Shown here piece by piece: positions 26,585-34,400 of a stretch of DNA of 64,000 nucleotides. Source of the DNA: Chryseobacterium balustinum (GTDB taxonomy: Bacteria; Bacteroidota; Bacteroidia; Flavobacteriales; Weeksellaceae); contig NZ_FUZE01000022.1 of assembly GCF_900168205.1 (NCBI RefSeq), positions 17,329-81,328 of the forward strand, written 5' to 3'. Every line of letters starts with the position of its first letter. The stretch's first letter is position 1. The notes under the pieces are model-generated. The model was not told where the DNA came from. It was given only the letters and a program-made list of their open reading frames with translations, and did not search any database. The position numbers were made by a program, and so were the translations under genes.

Positions 26585-27271
26585 TCAATTTTTCCAATTT
26601 ATATTTTCTATCTGTGATAAACATATAGCTAACGACTTAATGAAAATATCTAATTTTAAAACGATAGGATTAGTCTCAGAAAAATAATCTACAGGATTTT
26701 CAATTTTTTCGCTGTTATACCTGTAACTATCTAGCTTATACTTTGAGCAGAGACATGAATTTAAGAATAGCATTCTGATAATAACAGCACCGACATTTAG
26801 TTGATTAAAAAATTCCTTTGCCATTTTATTATAATAACTGTTTTCTTCAATTGTTGATATGATGTCTTTTTGAGGGAAATCTTTATCAGCAATATATATG
26901 CGAAGATTCTGAAAATACGACAAGTTAAAATCCAGTTCGTACAGATTTTGAGTACTTTGCTCAATTTCTAATAAAGTTTTATTAACTAGTTGCTCGTCAG
27001 TTAATTTTTTTATTAAGGATACAAATTCAGTAAGCTCTTCGTTGTGAAAAACCTTTTCCACCTCATCTAATATCTTAAAAACTTTAATGGGTTCATGTCC
27101 TATTTTCTTTAAAGCATTATTGTCAATTATGCCTATCTGCAAGCCCAAATATTTCACTGCCTTTTCTACAGCCTGATGATAAAAATATATAGCATTATGG
27201 AATATCTGTTGTTGAAACAGTAATTCTGCACTTTTTAAATCGACTGTGGCTAATTTTATTAAGTCATTCAT
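26585..27271 (-). CDS. HEPN domain protein
   Basis: 228 residues. The N-terminus DLIKLATVDLKSAELLFQQQ followed by HNAIYFYHQAVEKAVKYLGL is the typical HEPN domain of the MNT/HEPN and AbfE group. The RX4H motif is not obvious, so it may be a non-catalytic relative. No nucleotidyltransferase (MNT) partner gene is adjacent. Located 70 bp upstream of the RNxxxH protein gene on the same strand, possibly co-transcribed. Confidence 0.65.
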   Translation of the reverse strand: MNDLIKLATVDLKSAELLFQQQIFHNAIYFYHQAVEKAVKYLGLQIGIIDNNALKKIGHEPIKVFKILDEVEKVFHNEELTEFVSLIKKLTDEQLVNKTLLEIEQSTQNLYELDFNLSYFQNLRIYIADKDFPQKDIISTIEENSYYNKMAKEFFNQLNVGAVIIRMLFLNSCLCSKYKLDSYRYNSEKIENPVDYFSETNPIVLKLDIFIKSLAICLSQIENINWKN

Positions 27272-27496
27272 AATTAAACTTTATGGGAGATTTTAAATAT
27301 ATAATTACAAAATAAAGGCTTAAGTATGCAGTGTATTTGCGTAGTTTTAAAGTTTATTATAATTTACAGAAAAATAGTGATGTAATTGTCAAATATGACA
27401 AAACTGTTGATTTGTATCGGTAGAGATATAGTTTTGTTTCTATAATCTTCGGGTTTCTTAAATTAAGATTTTATTATCACATTATTTTATTTGATC

Positions 27497-27712
27497 TCAA
27501 ACAGCATTTCCCTTAACGTCTACTGTTTCAGATTTAATGCTACAGATCAGTGTGTAAAGATTATCTATTAAATTATTAATATCGAACTCTGCTTGTAAAG
27601 ATATTCCAAACGTTAGCCAACTTTGATTTAATAACTTTGGACTTTCACTGGTAAATAATTTCATTATTTCAGTAAATTTTTCAACTATCATATTCATCAG
27701 AGTAAGAAACAT
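27497..27712 (-). CDS. Small hypothetical ORF
   Basis: 71 residues from the ATG at 27712 (a TTG at 27733 is in frame). It is acidic-amphipathic, with KFTEIMKLFTSESPKLLNQS and FDINNLIDNLYTLICSI. It overlaps the end of the 59-residue ORF at 27681-27860 in another frame, so the two are either a coupled pair or one gene split by a frameshift. No family recognised. Confidence 0.35.
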   Translation of the reverse strand: MFLTLMNMIVEKFTEIMKLFTSESPKLLNQSWLTFGISLQAEFDINNLIDNLYTLICSIKSETVDVKGNAV

Positions 27713-27860
27713 TACTTTTGATAATGAGTTCAAGCAAATGATCAGAATGTTGTTGATAGAGTTGATCTAACTTAAAATTTAATTGACTTTTAGATTGATT
27801 TGTCAGAAAGGTTTTGAACTTGGAAACTTTGTAAATTTTCCCACTGAAAGTATATTCCAT
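27681..27860 (-). CDS. Small hypothetical ORF
   Basis: 59 residues, beginning MEYTFSGKIYKVSKFKTFL, basic N-terminal half. It lies directly downstream of the AbiH gene on the same strand, with 24 bp between them, and overlaps the following 71-residue ORF. Size and overlap suggest a small accessory pair, or one frameshifted protein of about 130 residues. No family recognised. Confidence 0.35.
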   Translation of the reverse strand: MEYTFSGKIYKVSKFKTFLTNQSKSQLNFKLDQLYQQHSDHLLELIIKSNVSYSDEYDS

Positions 27861-27884
27861 AATAATCAGTAATTTGAATATTTG

Positions 27885-28787
27885 CTATAACACATCATAG
27901 TCAGACATTTTGAAAAATTCTATTCTGCTTTCATCAATTCCAATCTTTTTAAGACTCTTAAGAAAGGTTGTTTTATCGTCATTACTGTAATAACTGACTT
28001 TCCATTGTACTGTTTCAATGCAGTGTTTTTTTATCAATCTAAAGTAAGGCATATCGATAGAATTAAGAGAATGTCCTAATATTATAATCTCATTGATGTC
28101 TTTTAAGCTTTTAAAGAAGCTTTCATGTATGTGAATAGTATCTTTTACTGGTTTTTTCAATCCAAAAAAAGGTTGTTGAGCATTAGCTTCTGAATCTGAA
28201 AACGGAGTTCTGGTGCTTTCACCATTTTCATCAAAGAGGGGTTGTGACTTTAAGTTTTTGTTGTGACCGAATATCATGCTTCCCTGATCATTTTCAACAT
28301 CACCGTGGATATGAAGTATTTTGTCACTTGGGATTTGATAGACTTCCTCCAGTGTCATAGTGTAATTAAAGGTAAGGAAAACAGAGGTTTCTTCTAAATC
28401 AAGTTTTCTTTTGGTTGATTCGAGATTGAGATCAATCAACCAATCTTCGAATGCCTCTCTGATTTTATTCACTAAAATTTCTGTCTCCTCTTCCAGTTCA
28501 TCTTCAAGACCAAACAATGAACTTGGGTTGAAATTCTCGTGCAGTACATCAATATTATTTATTTCAGCAAAGAAAGCTTTCCAATTGAATGTGCCTAAAT
28601 CATATTCAAAGTTTGACCACAAATATTTCTTATCAGAGTTTTGTTTTGTAGTTAAGGTAAAATATTCTTCAAAAATATTTTCTAAATCTTGATTATTTTC
28701 AATAACAAATAAGTGAAAATCACTATAGGTAGTTGGTAAATTGTGATATCTATCGAATCCGTTTCCTATAATATAAAGTGTATTCAT
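27885..28787 (-). CDS. AbiH family abortive-infection protein
   Basis: 300 residues. The AbiH hallmarks are visible: the N-terminus MNTLYIIGNGFDRYHNLPT, LWSNFEYDLG near residue 57, SVFLTFNYTMTLEEVY near 145, then ILHIHGDVEN and MIFGHN. AbiH proteins were found as lactococcal abortive-infection factors and are widespread single-gene defence candidates. Mechanism is not established. It is in a run of minus-strand genes from 33131 to 22800. Confidence 0.85.
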   Translation of the reverse strand: MNTLYIIGNGFDRYHNLPTTYSDFHLFVIENNQDLENIFEEYFTLTTKQNSDKKYLWSNFEYDLGTFNWKAFFAEINNIDVLHENFNPSSLFGLEDELEEETEILVNKIREAFEDWLIDLNLESTKRKLDLEETSVFLTFNYTMTLEEVYQIPSDKILHIHGDVENDQGSMIFGHNKNLKSQPLFDENGESTRTPFSDSEANAQQPFFGLKKPVKDTIHIHESFFKSLKDINEIIILGHSLNSIDMPYFRLIKKHCIETVQWKVSYYSNDDKTTFLKSLKKIGIDESRIEFFKMSDYDVL

Positions 28788-28863
28788 ATATTAATTTTTA
28801 ATCAGGTATTTGTAAAGCTAAGTAATGTAAACACACTGTGCAATACTAGATGGATTCTTTACA

Positions 28864-29898
28864 TTACTCAACCGTCCCAGTCATATTTTTTTCAAAAAGG
28901 TAAATACCTTGTTTTTGTTCTAAAAATTCACGAACGAAATATGGAATTCTTACAATCTCTTTTACATGATAGGGTGCATTGCCAGGAACTTCAAACTGAG
29001 CAATCTGGTCGTTATAATTATTCATTTCGCTTCGAAAATTTAATATCCCAGCTTTTTTATCCTTTTTTCTGTAAGGACTTACAAAACTTAAATTTAATGT
29101 TTGAACTAAATTCCAAGAATTTTCAATTTTCTTTTTATTAAAATCTTTGTGCTTAAAATACAGATTAGTAAACAACACCATATCAACATTACTATACTTA
29201 TCTTTACTCTGAAAAGAGTCCTTAGTAAACAATCCTTGGGACGCATAAAGATAGCCAACCCAGCTTTGCATATCTGCTGGATCATCACAACCTACAAGTA
29301 AAATATTGATTTCATTTTCGTCTGAATCAGGATTAAATTTCTGATGAGCAGACTCTAAAAAATCCTTAAGATTATTGTCCATATTTTTCAGTATTTTGTG
29401 TGGTTTTAGTGGCTCTCCTTTATTGGTCGATCCTTCATCAATAGAATTTGAAATAAACCCCATCACACCTATCATATTATCAAATCTACCTGATGACAGA
29501 TATTTATAATAATCAGATTTTTGCACCTTTTCCTTATCTTCGAAAGTAGCGCACTTAACTTCTACATTATAAGTAAAGCCATGAGATTTAAATTGAACAT
29601 CGATATCCTTTTTATTTTCAGGATTCACTTTTACTTCAACCTTAAAATCTTCTTTTTCACAAAAATAAGTTGCTACGGACAACTCGCAAGCTGACTGAAT
29701 AAAAGCTTTTTCATCAAATTTCGCTTTGTTCAGCTGCATTTTATCATCCCAAAGTATTTTAAAATCTTTAGAAGACATGTAGTTTTTAACTTTTGAGACG
29801 GATTCCATAAATTCATCAAAATAATTATTGCCGGAATCTTTGGCAATTTGCAAATAGTGATTGTCTGAAAGCTTCAGAGTATTAAATTTTTCAATCAT
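28864..29898 (-). CDS. Hypothetical protein with a PD-(D/E)XK-like nuclease core
   Basis: 344 residues. Around residues 90-115 it has NKKDIDVQFKSHGFTYNVEV followed by KCA. An Asp before a beta strand then E-x-K is the PD-(D/E)XK signature, preceded by ACELSVATYFCEK as the N-terminal helix. The C-terminal part carries ILLVGCDDPADMQSWVGYLY. No named restriction family fits. Same orientation as AbiH, 76 bp upstream of it. Confidence 0.55.
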   Translation of the reverse strand: MIEKFNTLKLSDNHYLQIAKDSGNNYFDEFMESVSKVKNYMSSKDFKILWDDKMQLNKAKFDEKAFIQSACELSVATYFCEKEDFKVEVKVNPENKKDIDVQFKSHGFTYNVEVKCATFEDKEKVQKSDYYKYLSSGRFDNMIGVMGFISNSIDEGSTNKGEPLKPHKILKNMDNNLKDFLESAHQKFNPDSDENEINILLVGCDDPADMQSWVGYLYASQGLFTKDSFQSKDKYSNVDMVLFTNLYFKHKDFNKKKIENSWNLVQTLNLSFVSPYRKKDKKAGILNFRSEMNNYNDQIAQFEVPGNAPYHVKEIVRIPYFVREFLEQKQGIYLFEKNMTGTVE

Positions 29899-29932
29899 GT
29901 AGTTATTAGTTTATTTTGGAAATGTTCAATAA

Positions 29933-30796
29933 TTATAAAAGGTTTTCAATGTTACGAGATACATCCGCAAATTTTCTAATATCCTTATTAAAAACCTCAA
30001 TAAGTTTAGAAGTAATGGAATCCATATCCAGATAAGCAGAATTTATTTGGTTTGCCAATAAATTGACATTATTCGCTTTTTCACTTTTTTCAATGAATGG
30101 AAAAATATTTTGGGCTAGAGGACGTATATGATTTTCCACCAAAAACTTTCTACTTTTTAATGAGGTTGGTTGATCTCCCACAAAATTGAACACCTCTCTA
30201 TCTTGATGAAGTTCGTTTACCCAGTTAGAATAAAAATCTTTATATCGCTCCTCTTCATGTTCATCCGTTATGCTCGAAAAAAACACGTTTGAACGAAGAA
30301 GTTGCCAAGTAGAATAAATTTGCTCTTTATCCAAATATCTTTGTCGAAAGAAATTCAGTTCATTAGTAAAATAATTTTGATAGGTACCAAAGAAATCCGA
30401 ATCAATTAAAAACTGTTCAAGAACTGGAATTTTAGCAGTGTCATTTTTTGTAATATGTCTTTTAAGATCAACTAAATTGATCTTGTCGATAATATTATTA
30501 TTTAATGAGGTTGGAATAACTGGATTTTTAAAATCGCCACTTTGTAAACTGGCTACAAAATCCTGTAGATTTTCTATAGTGGCTTTAACAGCTTGATTTA
30601 AATTCGGAAGCGAGTTGATAAAAAAATCAAATGCATCTTGAGCAGCATCTCTTCTTTGTTTAAAATATAATATAAAAGCGACGCTGAAACCAACTAGTCC
30701 AATGATTATAGTAGAAATTCCAATAAATATAGTCCATTGGTCTAAATTAAAATTCCAATTTTTACAAAGAACATAGTATGTATTTGTAGTATTCAT
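29933..30796 (-). CDS. Hypothetical single-pass membrane protein
   Basis: 287 residues from the ATG at 30796 (the frame extends upstream to a TTG at 30856). One transmembrane helix near the N-terminus (IFIGISTIIIGLVGFSVAFI) is followed by a long helical cytoplasmic region with no recognised motif. It lies 34 bp upstream of the PD-(D/E)XK-like gene on the same strand, so the two may be expressed together. The layout, a membrane anchor next to a nuclease-like protein, is seen in several abortive-infection pairs. Confidence 0.55.
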   Translation of the reverse strand: MNTTNTYYVLCKNWNFNLDQWTIFIGISTIIIGLVGFSVAFILYFKQRRDAAQDAFDFFINSLPNLNQAVKATIENLQDFVASLQSGDFKNPVIPTSLNNNIIDKINLVDLKRHITKNDTAKIPVLEQFLIDSDFFGTYQNYFTNELNFFRQRYLDKEQIYSTWQLLRSNVFFSSITDEHEEERYKDFYSNWVNELHQDREVFNFVGDQPTSLKSRKFLVENHIRPLAQNIFPFIEKSEKANNVNLLANQINSAYLDMDSITSKLIEVFNKDIRKFADVSRNIENLL

Positions 30797-30973
30797 AGTT
30801 AAAGTTTTTAGGGATAAAAAATAATAAAATAAAAGCACTTTTTGATTATCAATCAATACAATGGATGTGAAAATTTATTATAGTATTAATCGATAATTAG
30901 TTTTTGCAACAGAATTTTCAAGTAGCTTTAACAGACGTAATTGCTCACATCATTGCACTACCATTTAAAGGGA

Positions 30974-31912
30974 TTAACAATAATTTTTTAATTCATCTAG
31001 AGAATTTAGTTTAATCTGTTTTAAACACTCTAACTGATGATTATTAGGAAGGTCAATTAAATCAAACTCATCTTCATTATTATTAAGTTCTATAACAGCA
31101 TCATTACCGACTACAGTATGATCTTTATGCTTGTATAAAGAACATTCGCCCGCAACCACGAGCTTAAGTTTTTTAGTAGCTTCTGGAGTAATTGCAATAT
31201 TAAATCCTTTGCCATTCACTCTAACACTTGGATAGAAAATACCATCAAATCCCTGTTTTATGGCGATCTCAGAAAAAATTGCGGAAATCATATAGTCATA
31301 ATCAGCAGAAATATTTTCTTTTGAGAATTGCTTTGCTAAAAATGTCTGAATTTTTAAAGACTTTTGAATAATGTCAGGTACTTTATTCAAAATCTCTTGT
31401 GGAATATTTTGAGTAGCTGAATTATAAGAATATACAAGTTCTCGGGTATAACTACTTTCTTCAAAATAATTATCTTCATGAATAATTGACAATAGCTTTA
31501 AATCCTCAACAACTTGCCATTTTCCAAATGAAATTTTTTTGTACAGACTAGAAGATTTATCTCTTAGTTGCGGAATAGATTCAGTTACTCCTATAATTCT
31601 CAGATTGTCAAGTTCTCCAGGTTCGGGTTTATCCGGTACAGCCGTTGCATAGAACATTGTCTGATATGGGGTACTCGCTCTTTGATACGTTTTATTAAAT
31701 TTCTGAGGTTTGTAAGAAAAGTCACCTTTTGTTCTGTATCTGATGTCCTCAGATTCATGGGGACGGGCTCTCATTACAATTTTTCCAGCATGGAAATTAA
31801 CTTGCATAGAACAAATGATTCCGATTTGACTTAAGAGGTATTTTATTTCTTTTTCAGGATAAGTAGAAAGATCCAAACTCTGAAGGTCTTCTATAATTTT
31901 TTCTATTTGCAT
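30974..31912 (-). CDS. RES-domain-like protein
   Basis: 312 residues. The segment QRASTPYQTMFYATAV (about residue 75) and YDYMISAIFSEIAIKQGFDG followed by IFYPSVRVNG-GFNIAI (about 205-235) match the Arg...Tyr...Ser layout of RES domains, which degrade NAD+ in toxin-antitoxin pairs. No Xre-type antitoxin gene is directly beside it, although an HTH gene is at 33452-33748. The fold assignment is by eye. It may be a standalone NAD-depleting effector. Confidence 0.6.
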   Translation of the reverse strand: MQIEKIIEDLQSLDLSTYPEKEIKYLLSQIGIICSMQVNFHAGKIVMRARPHESEDIRYRTKGDFSYKPQKFNKTYQRASTPYQTMFYATAVPDKPEPGELDNLRIIGVTESIPQLRDKSSSLYKKISFGKWQVVEDLKLLSIIHEDNYFEESSYTRELVYSYNSATQNIPQEILNKVPDIIQKSLKIQTFLAKQFSKENISADYDYMISAIFSEIAIKQGFDGIFYPSVRVNGKGFNIAITPEATKKLKLVVAGECSLYKHKDHTVVGNDAVIELNNNEDEFDLIDLPNNHQLECLKQIKLNSLDELKNYC

Positions 31913-31958
31913 TGCTTATTAGTTTTTTGATATTTACTTTTTAGTAATTTAAATTTAG

Positions 31959-33131
31959 TTAATCAGGTTTTGCTGTAATGCCATCTTTAGATTCTAAAAT
32001 GATTCTATATAAATCTGATGGTATATCTGGATAATCCATACTAGGACGATCTAAATCATTTTTGAAGATATTTACTAATTTGCGGGCGTTTTCTAAATCT
32101 TTCCTTTCTGGTCTGTTTAAAGTATCTTCTAAAAATTTATAGTATAGATCAACTTCTTTAATTAGTTCCTTAATATCGTGTTCTTTAGCGAATCTATAAA
32201 TATATTTCCAGATTAAAAGACCATTAATAGCAATCTGGAAATTATCAATCCATATAAAAGAGTCATAGATTAGGTTATAAGCAAGATGAACGCCTGTTTT
32301 TCCATTTTCAACTAATCTTTCTGAATCATAATCTCTCGAGCTAGGAAAATATGTGTAAACTAAAGAATTAATTTCTTCGGAAACTTTTATGCTCTCGGAG
32401 CTTCTAATGGATTGAGATACAGAATACAAAAAATCTAGTACTGAATGAGCTATTTCTTCGTTTCTGTGTTTATAAAATTTGAGTAATTTCTTGAGTAATT
32501 TAATTTTTTTCTTTATAGATTTACTATTGAACTTGTCTTCTATTTTATCAATTTTCAAAATGATCAGCGCAGTTTTAACAACAGCTAAGTTAGTCTCATA
32601 ATCGAAGGTTGTCTTAGAAAAATCATTTTTAATATTTAACTGCCTGTATTTATCATAAGAATTTGGAAAAAAATTTGCAATTATCGCTGCAGATTGGTTC
32701 ATCGTAAGTAGCTCACTTGAAATTCTTGCATTGTCATAAATAATATATTTAAAACCTTTACTATTATTTTTTAGACTTTGGAGTTTATTCGATAGTCCTG
32801 AAGAAGCAATTGTAGAGTAAAATCCTATGAAGCCATCACAATCAAATTTCTTTACTCTGTCAGAAATATCTGGTTCATCGGTATCAGTAACCGATCTGTT
32901 TGAATGCGCTTTATGCTTGCAACTCACTAGCCACATTGTTTCAGATGTTCCGCTAAAACCTTTTTGTATTTCCTTGACCAACAAATCTTTTTTCCCGTCG
33001 GGACCTCTATCAGGTCTTTGGACTATTTCAAAACCTTTTGCTTCTAAAAATGCACATGCGAATTGTTCAAAAAAATCTTGGTATTTACCACCTTTATTTG
33101 ACGGTGGAATATCAGCAAAATTAACGATCAT
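31959..33131 (-). CDS. Restriction endonuclease-like protein
   Basis: 390 residues. The N-terminal nuclease core reads GGKYQDFFEQFACAFLEAKG, then DRGPDGKKDLLVKE (catalytic Asp near residue 45) and MWLVSCKHKAHSNRSVTD (x-C-K in place of E-x-K near 75), followed by DGFIGFYSTIASSGLS. Such SCKH proteins are annotated as Mrr-like restriction enzymes. The C-terminal 200 residues are helical, unassigned. Last gene of the minus-strand defence run. A 10-bp inverted repeat overlaps its promoter. Confidence 0.7.
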   Translation of the reverse strand: MIVNFADIPPSNKGGKYQDFFEQFACAFLEAKGFEIVQRPDRGPDGKKDLLVKEIQKGFSGTSETMWLVSCKHKAHSNRSVTDTDEPDISDRVKKFDCDGFIGFYSTIASSGLSNKLQSLKNNSKGFKYIIYDNARISSELLTMNQSAAIIANFFPNSYDKYRQLNIKNDFSKTTFDYETNLAVVKTALIILKIDKIEDKFNSKSIKKKIKLLKKLLKFYKHRNEEIAHSVLDFLYSVSQSIRSSESIKVSEEINSLVYTYFPSSRDYDSERLVENGKTGVHLAYNLIYDSFIWIDNFQIAINGLLIWKYIYRFAKEHDIKELIKEVDLYYKFLEDTLNRPERKDLENARKLVNIFKNDLDRPSMDYPDIPSDLYRIILESKDGITAKPD

Positions 33132-33136
33132 GAATA

Positions 33137-33164
33137 AAATTTGTATTTCAAATATACAAATTTA
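33137..33164. promoter_or_regulatory. Inverted repeat over -7 boxes of the restriction-like gene
   Basis: AAATTTGTAT (33137-33146) and ATACAAATTT (33154-33163) form a 10-bp inverted repeat starting 6 bp upstream of the ATG at 33131. Minus-strand TATATTTG (33149-33156) and TAAATTTG (33157-33164) fit TAnnTTTG. The symmetry suggests a repressor site. Confidence 0.4.
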
Positions 33165-33216
33165 TCACATCCTCTAGATATCTGTGATTTTTACTATATT
33201 TACAAAAACCACAAAT

Positions 33217-33429
33217 ATGAAAACACTAAAAATCTACAGCGCAATTGCAACAATCTTAATCATTACTTTGTCTGTACTACTTTATCAAAGCTATACAAAG
33301 CTCGACACTTCTAAGGAAACATTAAAACAAAAGGAGATAGCATTGCAACAAAAAGCTAATCTATTAAAAGAAACAGAAGAGGTTTTACAACAATGTTCTG
33401 ATAGGTATTATAATGAAATTACCAAATAA
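33217..33429 (+). CDS. Small membrane-anchored coiled-coil protein
   Basis: 70 residues from the ATG at 33217 (an upstream GTG at 33184 is in frame but less likely). One hydrophobic helix, IYSAIATILIITLSVLLYQS, is followed by a Glu/Lys/Leu-rich coiled coil of about 45 residues. No family recognised. It is divergent from the restriction-like gene and convergent with the HTH gene. Confidence 0.5.
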   Translation: MKTLKIYSAIATILIITLSVLLYQSYTKLDTSKETLKQKEIALQQKANLLKETEEVLQQCSDRYYNEITK

Positions 33430-33451
33430 TGTAAAATCTGAAGTTTAGATT

Positions 33452-33748
33452 CTAATCTGGAATATTGATGCCTTTGGCATTTTCGAATTCTTTAAAGAAC
33501 TGTTCTAAGGAATATTGCTCATGTCTAAGAACATTATAAATAGTTGACATGGGAATATTATAACCTTCCGGTAATTTTAGTTTAGAAATTGTAGACGACG
33601 TTATTCCACAAAGCTTAGCATATTCATTTTGTGAAATGACTTCGCCTTTTTGGTTATGATACTCACGTAGGAATTTACTTTCGATAAAATTACACAGGTG
33701 CTTATTCACAAGTGCATTCTTATTGTTTAAAACTTCTTTATCTAGCAT
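33452..33748 (-). CDS. Xre-like helix-turn-helix regulator
   Basis: 98 residues from ATG at 33748. The central segment EYAKLCGITSSTISKLKLPE is a clear helix-turn-helix. The flanks carry an N-terminal helix and a C-terminal ISTIYNVL-type helix. It probably regulates its own or nearby promoters. The TTCGCT-AA-AGCGAA dyad at 33796-33809, just upstream of its start, is a candidate operator. It could serve as partner of the RES-like protein, but the genes are 1.5 kb apart. Confidence 0.65.
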   Translation of the reverse strand: MLDKEVLNNKNALVNKHLCNFIESKFLREYHNQKGEVISQNEYAKLCGITSSTISKLKLPEGYNIPMSTIYNVLRHEQYSLEQFFKEFENAKGINIPD

Positions 33749-34400
33749 CAAATCTTAATCTAGATCAAAAAAATAAAATAATATAAAAAATACTGTTCGC
33801 TAAAGCGAATGATTTGCTTTTTTTTATTATATTTGGAAATGTTTACTTATTAAAGTAAATTTGCGATACTTCAAAGAAATTAATGAAGCTATTGCTTAGA
33901 ATCTCGACTTGAAAACTGGTACTTTAAAAGCAGCGAGAGGATAAGTTTGCGGCTCACGACCTAGGCGTGGGTCTCTTCCTCTTATCTGTTGCACGGTATA
34001 CCAGTACCTCAAGTCGGATAATGTAGAGTTCCATGCCGTCTTTTTTCAATGCTGTTCGCTCATTTCTACATTACAATCTAAGCCCTGCTTACAAAATAGT
34101 ATCATGCACGATACAATAGGAGGGTACAACCTATTGAGGCAATAAAATGCCAACTTGGGACACAGATTTCATTCATATTAAATTCTTTCCGGTGCCTTGC
34201 GGTCACTGCTTGCAGAACCTCACCAGTCCTTTTTCATACCGAAGGGCATCAGGAAAGTCTTTACATTATCCACGTGAATCAACAACAGCAAAATTAAAAT
34301 CAGAAGAAAAAAAAGAAAAAGCCCCTTCCCATACAGTTTGACGACATAGGGAAAGAGCTGAAATCAGTTATTTAATTAAATTAAAAACCTTTACAAATCT
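33749..34400. ncRNA. Hairpin-rich non-coding region, candidate structured RNA or susC leader
   Basis: About 650 bp without a credible gene. Nested stems: CGACTTGA (33905-33912) with TCAAGTCG (34009-34016); GGTACT (33918-33923) with AGTACC (34003-34008); AGAGGA (33936-33941) with TCCTCT (33977-33982); GGCTCACG (33951-33958) with CGTGGGTC (33966-33973, two G-U pairs). Further hairpins are GTATC/GATAC (34099-34114), CAATAGG/CCTATTG (34114-34136) and GCCCCTTCCC/GGGAAAGAGC (34321-34358). G-U pairs and the nesting favour RNA. Known riboswitch cores were not recognised. Confidence 0.45.
33796..33809. promoter_or_regulatory. Dyad upstream of the Xre-like gene
   Basis: TTCGCT-AA-AGCGAA, 6-bp arms, 47 bp upstream of the ATG at 33748. 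Position and symmetry suggest an operator for the regulator. Alternatively it is the stem of a weak terminator, since a T-run follows on the plus strand after 9 bases. Confidence 0.35.

Noticed and set aside
27733..27733. TTG start for the 78-codon version of the small ORF
   Set aside because: An ATG 21 bp inside is more plausible; the extra residues lack support.
34180..34230. Cobalamin-type riboswitch upstream of the TonB-linked gene
   Set aside because: GGTGCC and GGTCACTG resemble parts of the B12 box but spacing and the rest of the core are absent.
34147..34341. 64-codon plus-strand frame upstream of susC
   Set aside because: Composition is odd (many Pro, His, Ser), no RBS, no recognisable fold, and it overlaps the hairpin-rich region. 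Treated as part of a non-coding leader.
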